Shown: positions 52,964 through 61,688 of the stretch, one piece after another
Position numbering within the stretch: the first letter of the stretch is position 1
Layout: every line of letters begins with the position of its first letter
NCBI RefSeq assembly: GCF_003967535.1
Contig: NZ_BIFR01000001.1
Coordinates: forward strand, 5,145,001-5,209,000
Direction of reading: 5' to 3'
Source of the DNA: Tengunoibacter tsumagoiensis
Lineage (GTDB): Bacteria > Chloroflexota > Ktedonobacteria > Ktedonobacterales > Ktedonobacteraceae
Length of the DNA stretch: 64,000 bases
Made by a program: the position numbers and the translations under genes
Notes under the pieces: generated by a model
Database searches by the model: none
Told to the model about the DNA's origin: nothing
Seen by the model: the letters and a program-made list of their open reading frames with translations, nothing else

Positions 52964-53458
52964 ATGAGACCACAGCGCATCGAGCCCGGTCCCGGTCAAG
53001 AATCCGTCTGGGATTATCCTCGACCGCCTCGCCTGGAGCCCTGCACAAAACAGATTCAAGTGATCTGCAATGGCCTCACACTTGTAGAGACTCGTTCGGC
53101 CCTTCGCGTCTTAGAGACCAGTAGCCCACCTGTCTATTATCTTCCTCCACAAGACTGTAAGATGGAGCACTTTCTCCCTACGACACACCATAGCTACTGC
53201 GAATGGAAAGGACAGGCCTCTTACTATACAATCCAGGTCGGCGAACGCAAAATCGTCAATGGTGCCTGGTATTATCCTCGCCCCACACGTGGCTATGAAG
53301 CCCTGGCCAATTATATTGCCATCTATTCTTCACATATGGATGGGTGCTATATTGATGGCGAAAAAGTCCAGGCACAAGAGGGTGACTTTTATGGAGGTTG
53401 GATCACGCACGAGATCATTGGTCCTTTCAAAGGCGGTCCTGGCACGTACGGCTGGTAG
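52964..53458 (+). CDS. DUF427 family protein
   Basis: A 164-aa protein of DUF427 (COG2343). It has RPQRIEPGPGQESVWDYPRPPRLE, YYLPPQDCKMEHFLPTTHHSYCEWKGQASYY, and GEKVQAQEGDFYGGWITHEIIGPFKGGPG. It is a small beta-rich cytoplasmic fold of unknown activity. AAAGGA precedes the ATG. Confidence 0.9.
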   Translation: MRPQRIEPGPGQESVWDYPRPPRLEPCTKQIQVICNGLTLVETRSALRVLETSSPPVYYLPPQDCKMEHFLPTTHHSYCEWKGQASYYTIQVGERKIVNGAWYYPRPTRGYEALANYIAIYSSHMDGCYIDGEKVQAQEGDFYGGWITHEIIGPFKGGPGTYGW

Positions 53459-53638
53459 ATAGAAGCTTCTTATGAGCACTCATCTGAGGGTCAGGTGCAG
53501 GAGAGGTGTGAGCACTCTTAAAATTATGTAGCGCTGCTTGACGACCTGCACAATTCTGCACAATTTCAACCGCAGCTTGGACTTTGGTCCTGTTATAAAG
53601 CAGAAGTTGAGGCTGTACGAAAAATCAGATAAAGATTA

Positions 53639-53716
53639 TGGTGATACCTCTTGTAAGGCCTCTTTGCCACAAGGCCCCACACAGTGCTACCGTTGTGGCA
53701 GCAAGAGGTATCACCA
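53639..53716. repeat. Long nested inverted repeat between convergent genes
   Basis: Outer arms TGGTGATACCTCTTG (53639-53653) and its exact complement (53702-53716) enclose inner arms TGCCACAA (53665-53672) and TTGTGGCA (53693-53700). The left side has an 11-base bulge and the loop is 20 bases. It is in the 289-base gap between the DUF427 gene and the convergent glycosyltransferase gene. It may be a terminator, a structured RNA or a small mobile-element remnant. Confidence 0.75.
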
Positions 53717-53747
53717 CTTTCAATCATGCAAGCATATAATGCTCGCG

Positions 53748-55019
53748 CTATACGGCTGGTTGACTCTTCTCATGTAATGGCTCATTGGATGCTTCAATCT
53801 GATGATAACGCCGACCACGCCAATCCACACCTTTGCCTGTAAGGATATTCCAGGTGGACTGCCCCATGATACCTGTAAAGACCAGACCAGCAATTGGATG
53901 CGTCAAAGCATAATACCAGGGCACCGCCAGCTGCCGATTAATCCAGATCCGATAAGCCAGCAACGGGGTCAGCTCAATCCCTGTCGCAAACCAGCGCTCT
54001 TTCGCAGTCAGATGACCACCCAATACCTTTTCCAATCCCTTCCCCAGAAAGGGCAAGAGAAATGGAGAGAAGGTTATCATCGGCAATCCTATCAGTTGAG
54101 CACAGACAAAAAGCAGACCGCCACGATTTCCTAAATAACTATTCTTGCGCCACCCACGCCAGGTCTCTTCCAGACTGGTATACATACGGACTGAGACCGC
54201 ATCCTGCCCATCAACAAAATGGAGACGATAGCCATGATCCTTAATGACTCTGGCAAGATCGCGATCGTCTAACAATGTCTGGCGAAGTTCTGGACGTGCA
54301 TAGCCCCCCACAGCATCATACACGGCACGACGCACCAGGAAAAATTGTCCATTTGCAATCGCAGTGGGACTGGCTGGATCATTTACTTGACGCGGCGGAT
54401 ACAACATACTAATTCCCATAAACGCCATTGGCATCAGGACACGCTCCCAAAATGTGGGGAGCTCCTGAGTCGTGGCAAGTGTAAAGAGATCCATTCGTTC
54501 TGTAACCGCTTGCGTAAGCGCCGAGCGCAGTGCTGAGGGGGTATGATAGGTATCAGCATCCGTAAATAGCAGCCAGCTTCCACTGGCCTCCAGGACGCCG
54601 CTATGAAGAGCATGTGGCTTACCGGCCCATCCTACTGGTAGCTCGTCACGCAGACGCAAAATCCATAGTTGTCCCCCTTGAGGATGGTTCTGCTGGATCT
54701 GATCCAATAATTCACTGGTTCGATCTGTAGAGCCATCATCTACCACGATAACTTCATACCCTGGATAGTCCTGCTCTAACAAAGAGGTGACGCAGCGCTC
54801 AATATTACGCTCCTCATTGCGAGCTGGCACAATAATTGAGATGAAAGGCAGCTCTTCTGATCCCACAGGCTCTGGAGCCTTTCGATCGAGTCTTGTGAGT
54901 CTATCGCTTGCATCTGGTCGCGTCCGTAGCCAGATAGTAAGGTAAAATCCAACCACCCCTACAACATGTGCCCAGAAGAAAAGGCGAGACCAGGAAGACC
55001 ACCTATTCTTTTTTTTCAT
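53748..55019 (-). CDS. Family 2 glycosyltransferase, membrane-associated
   Basis: A 423-aa protein. One N-terminal membrane segment precedes a GT-A domain (about 55-290) with FISIIVPARNEERNIERCV, VIVVDDGSTDRT, LFTDADT, NGQFFLVRRAVYDAVGGY and LLDDRDLARVI. Two or three C-terminal hydrophobic segments follow. The pattern fits CrtQ/HpnI-like enzymes that glycosylate lipids such as carotenoids or hopanoids. No such pathway genes are adjacent, so the acceptor is unknown. Confidence 0.85.
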   Translation of the reverse strand: MKKKNRWSSWSRLFFWAHVVGVVGFYLTIWLRTRPDASDRLTRLDRKAPEPVGSEELPFISIIVPARNEERNIERCVTSLLEQDYPGYEVIVVDDGSTDRTSELLDQIQQNHPQGGQLWILRLRDELPVGWAGKPHALHSGVLEASGSWLLFTDADTYHTPSALRSALTQAVTERMDLFTLATTQELPTFWERVLMPMAFMGISMLYPPRQVNDPASPTAIANGQFFLVRRAVYDAVGGYARPELRQTLLDDRDLARVIKDHGYRLHFVDGQDAVSVRMYTSLEETWRGWRKNSYLGNRGGLLFVCAQLIGLPMITFSPFLLPFLGKGLEKVLGGHLTAKERWFATGIELTPLLAYRIWINRQLAVPWYYALTHPIAGLVFTGIMGQSTWNILTGKGVDWRGRRYHQIEASNEPLHEKSQPAV

Positions 55020-55390
55020 TCTTTACACTCTCTTTTTATTCTTAATTGCTTCTTTACCCGCTATTATACCAATATTTACAAAGAAAACCAATGCTCAAAT
55101 GGCTATCCAGGTTACTATAAGTTACTATCTTTTGGCCTACCAGTTCGATCCAGGTGCCTCGGGAGAACACATCAACAGGACTAATGGGAGTTCAATATGC
55201 TTGTTTGTTGCTGCTTCATATTGCGAGTGCTTCGCTACTGGTGTACAATCTCTGACATAGATACCCTTTTGATCCTTCAATCATATTCATATCTCCTACT
55301 CTAAAACTGCAATCGCAGCCAATACGACCGACATGCCTCTTTGCACGATCAGAGGTAGGAGATAGTAAGATGCCAGATATCTAATAAGAG
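55020..55390. other. 371-base divergent intergenic region with nested inverted repeat
   Basis: ATCTCCTAC (55291-55299) and GTAGGAGAT (55355-55363) enclose a small hairpin CCTCT/AGAGG. The pair lies just upstream of the CopC-CopD gene and could be an operator or leader structure. No gene or clear promoter was seen. Confidence 0.45.
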
Positions 55391-57493
55391 ATGCTCATGC
55401 AACAACGACGATTGCCTGTCACGATCATAGCCCTTCTGCTTAGTGTGGGCGTATATATCTGCTCGCTTCTCCTGGGACAGCCACCAGTTGCACAGGCGCA
55501 TGCATTTGTCATTGGCTCAGATCCCGTTGATGGCTCAACGATTCAGGCACTGCCAGCAGAGATACATATTTATTTTAACGCACCAATCAGTTCGCTTAGT
55601 AGTGCGCAAGTACTGTCGATTCAAGCAGGAAAACTTACTGATATTGGATCAGCTACGAGCCTTGTAGCCTCTAACAATCCGAATGAACTGATCACTCCTG
55701 TCAAGACGCTCGCGTCACAGCCACAGGGTAGCTATGAGATCCTCTGGACTGCGGTAGCCAGCGGCGATGGCCGCACAACCTATGGCATTATTGGCTTTAA
55801 CGTTGGTTTCGCGAATACTGGAGCAAGTGGAACGGTCCTTCTTGGTCCCACAAGTAGCAATAATTTAACCGATATCCGCGCATTCAATCCTATCAATATA
55901 ATGGCGGTGTTCTGGGATTGGCTTGGGCTGGCCTCTTTGACAGCATGGCTAGGTCTGCTTCTTATTGAGCTCCTTTTGCTTTCAGACAAGGGCCGGAGCC
56001 AGGCTTTGTTAATCTATGCCAAAAAACGCACGTACAGTCTCCAGTGGCTCTGCCTGGGGCTGCTACTGAGCAGTGATCTTATCTCGCTCTTTCTGCGGGA
56101 GGTTCAGCTCTCACAAGCGTTGAAGAGCGATTTCTCTTTTTCACAGCTTCTCACGATAGTGTTTGAGACCAGTTATGGGCAGCTATTACTGGCTCGTACA
56201 GTCCTGCTGATTCTGGCTATGGGATTACTCTATTGGACCGGTCGCCCCAAAAGTCTTCCTGCTGGCACCGAGCCCTCGCTCCAGCTCAAACGCACTGGCT
56301 CTTTGCATCTTGCACTTACTCAAGATGGACCAACAACTCACTCCACACATGCGGTCAATTCTAAAAATCTGTCGCGGAAAACGATTGACTTAAAAGAATT
56401 TCCAAGCAATCCACCTCAGCGTATCTCGAACAGTAATCCAAAGGGAGTGGGACGCCAGACCATTGAGTTAAAGGATACGATTGGCACGCCCCCTTCTCTC
56501 CGCTATACGTGGGTAGCCTGTGTGATTGCTCTTCTCACGACGTTGAGTTACAGTCTCTCTCGACCAGCGGCTCAGGTGCTGCAACCGCAAATAAGTGCGA
56601 TTGTCTTTGATTGGCTGTACCTGATTGGACAGGCGATCTGGATTGGGGGTATGGCCTATCTTGGTATTATCCTGCTCCCTCTCTTCGTCAATACCATGAT
56701 GGATAATCAGGCAGAAACACAGATTACCTTATTGCGTCGCCTTCGCCCTTTCTTCCTGGTTGGGATTGGCATGCTCACCATCAGCGGCCTCTATCTCTGT
56801 AACGCCAGTATTACCCAATCACAACAATTGCTCTCTGACCCTTATGGGCGTACCGTCCTTGTTCAGATCGGACTTGTCGTGATCATGCTCGCTCTGAGCT
56901 TTTATGCCCTGTTTGTGCATGCTCCTCGTTTGAGCCGTCAAGCACGCCTGCTTCCATTTGTTGACAGCCAGCTCCCTACACGGCGCTCTCGCGAAGCTGC
57001 GCTCCAGACACGCCGCAAAAACCTGCGCGTCTGTGCCAACAGCATTGCTATCACTGGCGCTGGTGTATTGTTGTGTTGTGCGCTCCTCTCATTTTTCGCT
57101 CCGCCTATTGTCTTTCCAAGTGTCTCGTATCATACAGATACTCCGGCACAGAACACTAGCAAACAGGCACAAACAAAACAGTTGGGAGATCTCTCCTTGA
57201 CCCTTCAGCTTCTGCCAGGAAAAGTTGGAAGCTCCAATACTGTTTTGCTTCTCCTGACTGACAGTAGCGGAAAAGCTCTCACGGACGCAACCATTCATCT
57301 GGCCGCAAATATGACCACAATGGATATGGGGGTGGGAGAAGCAACAATGATGGGGGGAAATCCAATTTATCTTGCGACCTTTGATAAACAGGCAGCATTT
57401 TCTATGTCTGGTCTGTGGAACTTACAAGTAGATATTCAACGCCCTGATCAAGCCCCACAGCAGACCTCTTTTGAAATCATGTTGGACTCCTGA
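55391..57493 (+). CDS. CopC-CopD fusion copper-transport protein with C-terminal FixH/YtkA-like domain
   Basis: A 700-aa membrane protein. A signal segment is followed by a CopC domain (HAFVIGSDPVDGSTIQALPAEIHIYFNAPI, about 36-150) with the N-terminal copper-binding His. A CopD-type membrane domain of about eight helices is split by a cytoplasmic linker (about 300-370) containing two similar segments (KTIDLKEF, QTIELKDT). The C-terminus (about 600-700) is a beta-sandwich with TTMDMGVGEATMMGGN, a Met-rich FixH/YtkA-like copper site. The probable role is copper uptake or delivery. The start is either of two close ATGs (55391, 55397). Confidence 0.88.
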   Translation: MLMQQRRLPVTIIALLLSVGVYICSLLLGQPPVAQAHAFVIGSDPVDGSTIQALPAEIHIYFNAPISSLSSAQVLSIQAGKLTDIGSATSLVASNNPNELITPVKTLASQPQGSYEILWTAVASGDGRTTYGIIGFNVGFANTGASGTVLLGPTSSNNLTDIRAFNPINIMAVFWDWLGLASLTAWLGLLLIELLLLSDKGRSQALLIYAKKRTYSLQWLCLGLLLSSDLISLFLREVQLSQALKSDFSFSQLLTIVFETSYGQLLLARTVLLILAMGLLYWTGRPKSLPAGTEPSLQLKRTGSLHLALTQDGPTTHSTHAVNSKNLSRKTIDLKEFPSNPPQRISNSNPKGVGRQTIELKDTIGTPPSLRYTWVACVIALLTTLSYSLSRPAAQVLQPQISAIVFDWLYLIGQAIWIGGMAYLGIILLPLFVNTMMDNQAETQITLLRRLRPFFLVGIGMLTISGLYLCNASITQSQQLLSDPYGRTVLVQIGLVVIMLALSFYALFVHAPRLSRQARLLPFVDSQLPTRRSREAALQTRRKNLRVCANSIAITGAGVLLCCALLSFFAPPIVFPSVSYHTDTPAQNTSKQAQTKQLGDLSLTLQLLPGKVGSSNTVLLLLTDSSGKALTDATIHLAANMTTMDMGVGEATMMGGNPIYLATFDKQAAFSMSGLWNLQVDIQRPDQAPQQTSFEIMLDS

Positions 57494-57509
57494 TCCAGCA
57501 TGATCAGGG

Positions 57510-58031
57510 CTACTCTTGCTCGGTCTGGAAGCGATATTCGCTCGCCAGTTCAAAATAATGCATTGCGCTTTTTGCTAGATTATTGCGATCATCTTCAGAC
57601 AGGTGACGCAAGGGTCTGGCAGGAGAACCCAATGCAAGCATGCATTCAGGAACCTGTTTATGCTCAGCGACAAGTGCTCCTGCTCCAATCACAGCGTAGG
57701 AGCCAATCTGAGCATGAGAGAGCACTGTTGCGTTCATCCCAATCAGGACATAGTCTCCGAGCGTGGCTCCGTGTACAACAGCATTATGGCCAATAGTACA
57801 CCATTCGCCAATGGTAAGTGGAGCATCATCATCCACATGCAGTGTACAGTTATCCTGGATATTGCTTTTCTGTCCCACCACAATCGGAGCACTGTCCGCC
57901 CGTAGAACTGCGTTATACCAGACGCTCACACCTTCATGCAACGTCACATTGCCTATAACCATCGCACCAGGAGCGATAAAGACATTCTCAGCAATCTTTG
58001 GCCAGATGCCCTTATAGGGAAAAATCGGCAT
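57510..58031 (-). CDS. Gamma-class carbonic anhydrase family protein
   Basis: A 173-aa left-handed beta-helix (hexapeptide repeat) protein. The zinc ligands of gamma carbonic anhydrase are retained (H65 in CTLHVD, H82 in IGHNAV, H87 in VVHG), with R44, D46, N57, Q59 and D60 nearby as in the Cam/CaiE/YrdA group. It converges with the CopC-CopD gene. Catalysis is possible but many relatives are inactive or have other substrates. Confidence 0.92.
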   Translation of the reverse strand: MPIFPYKGIWPKIAENVFIAPGAMVIGNVTLHEGVSVWYNAVLRADSAPIVVGQKSNIQDNCTLHVDDDAPLTIGEWCTIGHNAVVHGATLGDYVLIGMNATVLSHAQIGSYAVIGAGALVAEHKQVPECMLALGSPARPLRHLSEDDRNNLAKSAMHYFELASEYRFQTEQE

Positions 58032-58067
58032 AACGCATCTCCTTTTTCTATCTCCTAAAACGAGCGC

Positions 58068-58979
58068 CTAGCGCCACATATTACTGACGACAAAGATCAG
58101 ATTTGCTGGACGCTCAGCCATACGCCGCATCAAATAGGGGTACCATTGCGACCCATAGGGGACGTAGACGCGCACATTATAGCCTTGCTGAACTAATTTC
58201 TCCTGCAAGTCGCGGCGAATACCATACAACATCTGAAACTCAAATGAGGTCTTGCTAATGCCATGATCTCGCACATAGGCACAGGCCGCATCAATGATCA
58301 CTTCATCATGCGTGGCAATCGCAGGAAAATTTCCTCGCGCTAGCAGCATTTTCATCAATGTAAGATAGTTCTGATCTACTGAGCTCTTCTGCTGGAAAGC
58401 TACATTCTCGGGCTCTTTATAAGCTCCTTTTACCAGACGCACGCGCACCTTCTGCTCAATAAGCTTCTCCAGATCGCTCTGGGTACGGTAAAGATACGAT
58501 TGCACCACGGTCCCAACCTGTTCGAAACGCTCCTTTGCCGCAAGTGCAATCTCAATCGTCTGCGCTGTATAGGCTGAACCTTCCATGTCGATACAGACAA
58601 AAATATTGGCTTGCTTAGCCTGCTCCAAAATCTGGAAGAGCTGCTCCAAACAAAGCTCGCGCGAGATATCTAACCCCAGAGCCGTCAATTTGATGGAGAT
58701 ATTGGCATCAATACCAGTCTTATGAATGAGCTGGATAGCATTAATATAATCCTGAGTCGAGGCACGAGCTTCCGCCTCGCTGCTTACGTTCTCGCCTAGC
58801 AGATCCAGTGCAGTCTGAATACTCTTTTTATTCATCATCCGCGTTGCCTGAATGGCGTCGTCTAGAACCTCACCTGCCACAAAACGACGTGATACGCCGC
58901 GGGTCAGTTTATTTTGAACAACAAATTCTCGCATTTTGGGGTTGTCGGCAAGAGAGAGTAATGTATCTTTTAAAGACAT
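58068..58979 (-). CDS. Proline dehydrogenase
   Basis: A 303-aa FAD-dependent monofunctional proline dehydrogenase. It is a TIM barrel with SIKLTALGLD, VCIDMEGSAYTAQTIEIAL, VRLVKGAYKEPENVAF, ATHDEVIIDAA, FEFQMLYGIRRDLQ and YVPYGSQWYPYLMRRMAERPAN, the substrate- and FAD-binding motifs. The first step of proline catabolism feeds electrons to the quinone pool. The start at 58979 is preferred over an extension to 59054. No P5C dehydrogenase gene is nearby. Confidence 0.93.
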   Translation of the reverse strand: MSLKDTLLSLADNPKMREFVVQNKLTRGVSRRFVAGEVLDDAIQATRMMNKKSIQTALDLLGENVSSEAEARASTQDYINAIQLIHKTGIDANISIKLTALGLDISRELCLEQLFQILEQAKQANIFVCIDMEGSAYTAQTIEIALAAKERFEQVGTVVQSYLYRTQSDLEKLIEQKVRVRLVKGAYKEPENVAFQQKSSVDQNYLTLMKMLLARGNFPAIATHDEVIIDAACAYVRDHGISKTSFEFQMLYGIRRDLQEKLVQQGYNVRVYVPYGSQWYPYLMRRMAERPANLIFVVSNMWR

Positions 58980-59310
58980 CCTGAATAGCCTTTCCTCTGG
59001 CTGAAAAGTGGCGCTGGTATCTGTACAGACAGCATATCGCACTGGGTGAAACAAGACAGATATCGATAGCTCAGGCTCTCCTCTGTCAGTTCAAGGGGCC
59101 TCGACGTCCACGATATCCACGATCCAATTCATACTCTAATAATAGCATAACTACAGAGAAGAAGGCTCACTTTTTTCTTCCATTTTTTTACAGGCGCTAT
59201 CATTTTATCTATCGGTGCATCAGGTAATTTCACCCATGATTAGATAGAAAAACGGCGAAACGTCGTAAATGCTGCCCCTGGCTGATCATCGTTCTCGCCC
59301 TTACGCGAGC
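58980..59310. other. 331-base gap, nothing convincing
   Basis: This stretch lies between two minus-strand genes. It contains a T-rich segment (59169-59190) but no clear promoter, repeat or small gene. Confidence 0.5.
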
Positions 59311-59529
59311 CTACTTTCCTATACGATGCCAGAGCCCGAGGCGGATCAGCTCAGTTCTTGCCTCAAAACCAAAATGTTCGGGATCGATATCACGTCCATT
59401 ATGAATAACCAGTCCACGCAACATCTCAATCAGTTCAGCCTTGACAGATTTATCCTGCTCAAACGGAATATGCTGCGCCAGACGCTCAATAGCTTGCCGG
59501 TTGTACCATTGCTGTTGTGACTCGGTCAT
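59311..59529 (-). CDS. Small uncharacterised protein
   Basis: A 72-aa protein starting MTESQQQWYNRQAIERLAQH, with ELIEMLRGLVIHNGRDIDPEHFGFEARTELIRLGLW. It is predominantly helical, with no membrane segment. AGGTGG just upstream supports the start at 59529. Function unknown. Confidence 0.6.
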   Translation of the reverse strand: MTESQQQWYNRQAIERLAQHIPFEQDKSVKAELIEMLRGLVIHNGRDIDPEHFGFEARTELIRLGLWHRIGK

Positions 59530-59817
59530 AACCACCTTTCTCTCACCTCTACAGACACTCATTGATGTAACCTGCAATATGGCTAGAAGCCCTCTATCCA
59601 GGCATACTCTTCTCATACTATCATCTCAGTCTTCACCATTCAAGCGAGAAAGCCGTCACAAGATACACTATTCTACAAAAAGAAACAACTTACTCTATGC
59701 CCTGGAAAAATAATGAACGACAGAGCGCCATAATCTTGATAGCCCTTTTTCCCTAAAGTAAGCATCCAAACTTGATTAAATAGCGAGAATGATGATACTG
59801 TACTAGGGTAAACATAG

Positions 59818-59823
59818 TATAAT
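59818..59823 (+). promoter_or_regulatory. -10 box upstream of the 407-aa gene
   Basis: A perfect TATAAT lies 28 bases before the ATG at 59852. The -35 is weak. AAGGTAGG serves as the ribosome site. Confidence 0.45.
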
Positions 59824-59851
59824 GAATGTAGTATTAAGGTAGGCATTAAAG

Positions 59852-61075
59852 ATGTTCTGTACCTATTGTCATGCAGCCCGCATAGAAAATGATGCCCCAT
59901 GCCCTAACTGCGGAGCTCCTTCGCCTTTTGTAGGAAGAGCCCCCAGCGGGCCTGCGGGCAACGTACAGGCTAATCCCTGGAACCCGACTGGCACAGGCTC
60001 TAATACGCAGTGGAGTGCTCAGGCTCCGCAGCTCTCTTTCGACCAATCTGCTCCATCCTGGCCGCCAACCGGATCACAGACAAATTGGCAGTCTCCACCC
60101 AATCAATGGGGCTCAGCTGGCAATTGGCCAATCAACAATCAGACAAGTGGTGTTGTAGGGTCAACAGGAAACCAATGGGGCAGTTCCAGCAACTGGCAAC
60201 AGAGCAATTTCTCTGCTGCGCCTGCAAGTGGAAACCCCCAGACTGGCTCTCTGACGAATTCAGTGCCCTCGTGGCAGCAATTAGGACCACTTCCTTCCTG
60301 GCAGCAGAGCGATAGCTCAGCCGATCATGGCTCATATGGAACACAGCAACAAGCTTTCCAGGATGGTCCTCCTGCCACGTCTAATGCTCTGTTGCCAGCT
60401 TTATATAATCAACCTGGGCTCGAACAAGATGGACGCCGTCCAACTCTCTCACTTCAGTTAGTGCCTGAACACCATATCGCACATCTGGTTCAGCCAGCCG
60501 AAGGAGCAGAAAAAACCTATGTTCCTCCGATGTTTACCCAGCCTCGCCCCATTATCCCTCGCTATCGAGCCATTAGTGGTCTGTTGAGCATCATTATTGT
60601 AACGCTTCTCCTCTGTACAGGGGTGGGCTATTTCGCCAAAACACACGGAGCAGGCACGATTTATCGACAAATAACTGGCTCAACTCCAAATAATCTCGCT
60701 CCTACACCCATCCCAAATCTTCCCGATCCTCCGAACAAAATTGATACGGGGCCGGCTGCCGATATCATCCCATCGGCAACGACAGCTTCGCGTATCGATA
60801 ATAAAACGCTGATGCCCCTGGAGCGCCAGGTTATCTTTACAACCAATACGCCGTTCTATCTATCGTACAGCGTACAGGCACCCGATAAAGATGGCATCGT
60901 CTATAGCAAATGGTATACCAACAACCAGTTCTTTATCACACAACAGCAGGCTGTCAAAGCAAATGCTAATAACGAGCTTAGCAATACGATGCTCTATAAA
61001 CAGCCAGCTGAAGGTATGGTAGAGATCTACTGGAACGACCAATTAGCCAAAAGGCTCTACTTTGTGGTGCGCTAA
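59852..61075 (+). CDS. Zinc-ribbon, Trp/Gln/Asn-rich membrane protein
   Basis: A 407-aa protein. The N-terminal zinc ribbon (CTYCHAARIENDAPCPNCG) is followed by about 180 residues of low-complexity sequence with recurring NQWGS and WQQ segments. A basic stretch and a membrane helix (LLSIIIVTLLLCTGVGYFA, about 245-265) follow. The C-terminus is an extracytoplasmic beta-rich domain of about 130 residues (RQVIFTTNTPFYLSYSVQAPDKDGIVYSKWYTN). The architecture parallels the protein at 61689. Function unknown; a signalling or surface-assembly role is inference. Confidence 0.8.
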   Translation: MFCTYCHAARIENDAPCPNCGAPSPFVGRAPSGPAGNVQANPWNPTGTGSNTQWSAQAPQLSFDQSAPSWPPTGSQTNWQSPPNQWGSAGNWPINNQTSGVVGSTGNQWGSSSNWQQSNFSAAPASGNPQTGSLTNSVPSWQQLGPLPSWQQSDSSADHGSYGTQQQAFQDGPPATSNALLPALYNQPGLEQDGRRPTLSLQLVPEHHIAHLVQPAEGAEKTYVPPMFTQPRPIIPRYRAISGLLSIIIVTLLLCTGVGYFAKTHGAGTIYRQITGSTPNNLAPTPIPNLPDPPNKIDTGPAADIIPSATTASRIDNKTLMPLERQVIFTTNTPFYLSYSVQAPDKDGIVYSKWYTNNQFFITQQQAVKANANNELSNTMLYKQPAEGMVEIYWNDQLAKRLYFVVR

Positions 61076-61109
61076 ATGCTCACATAGTTTAGAGCGGCTG
61101 TAGCGCATA

Positions 61110-61177
61110 AAAAAAGATCCTCAGCCTCGCTTCTTCTCTTAGAACAGAGATAAGGGCGTTGTGCTGAGGATTTTTTT
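61110..61177. terminator. Bidirectional terminator
   Basis: ATCCTCAGC (61117-61125) pairs with GCTGAGGAT (61163-61171), followed by seven T residues and preceded by A residues. It serves the 407-aa gene and, on the other strand, the ferredoxin gene. Confidence 0.85.
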
Positions 61178-61198
61178 GCCTGCGAATCAATAAACCAA

Positions 61199-61501
61199 TT
61201 AACCCTGTGTTTCTACCGATACATCACCAAATACTTGAACCTGGCAGGCCAGACGCATATTAGGATTCTTCTTCAGGTCGCTACGCAGCCAAAATTTTTC
61301 CATAAATGAGAGGGAATTGGTGTTTGTTGATGGAGAGACCGCCACCCGGTCGGTTCCACAGAGACCGTTGCCGTGGCAATTTGCGTATTTCCAGAGACCA
61401 CAGTAGACTGGAACGTCATTCTCCAGCGCTGGATAACGGACGGTATCACCCTCGGGCACCTCAACCCGTACTTTTTCACGCACATATGTGATAGTTGGCA
61501 T
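61199..61501 (-). CDS. 2Fe-2S ferredoxin with one canonical cysteine replaced
   Basis: A 100-aa ferredoxin-like protein. The family pattern NCHGNGLCGTxR is present but the position normally occupied by the third Cys is Asp: C42, C48, D51, C86. An extra Cys, C34 (VYCGLWKY), lies 8 residues before C42 and could supply the missing ligand. The start at 61501 has GGAGG 7 bases upstream. A standalone electron carrier is expected; no partner oxidoreductase gene is adjacent. A strong terminator lies downstream. Confidence 0.85.
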   Translation of the reverse strand: MPTITYVREKVRVEVPEGDTVRYPALENDVPVYCGLWKYANCHGNGLCGTDRVAVSPSTNTNSLSFMEKFWLRSDLKKNPNMRLACQVQVFGDVSVETQG

Positions 61502-61688
61502 GACTCTATCCTCCGAGATCAATTCTACCAGATTGCTAGCATATCTTTGTTTATGCCCAGTCAGAGTATAGCATAGAAGGGCTAAGGCATCAATCAAACT
61601 CCAAAGCGTGCTCTTTTGGGAGAACCCATTGCTCTATCCAATGGTTCTGATACTCACATCCCTTCAAAAAAAGGTCAAAGATTGGCGA

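Noticed and set aside
53538..53777. 79-codon plus-strand ORF with Cys residues
   Set aside because: It runs through the long inverted repeat and overlaps the glycosyltransferase gene; the apparent CYRCG motif comes from the repeat arms.
59441..59713. 90-codon plus-strand ORF
   Set aside because: Antisense to the better-supported 72-aa gene and without a ribosome site.
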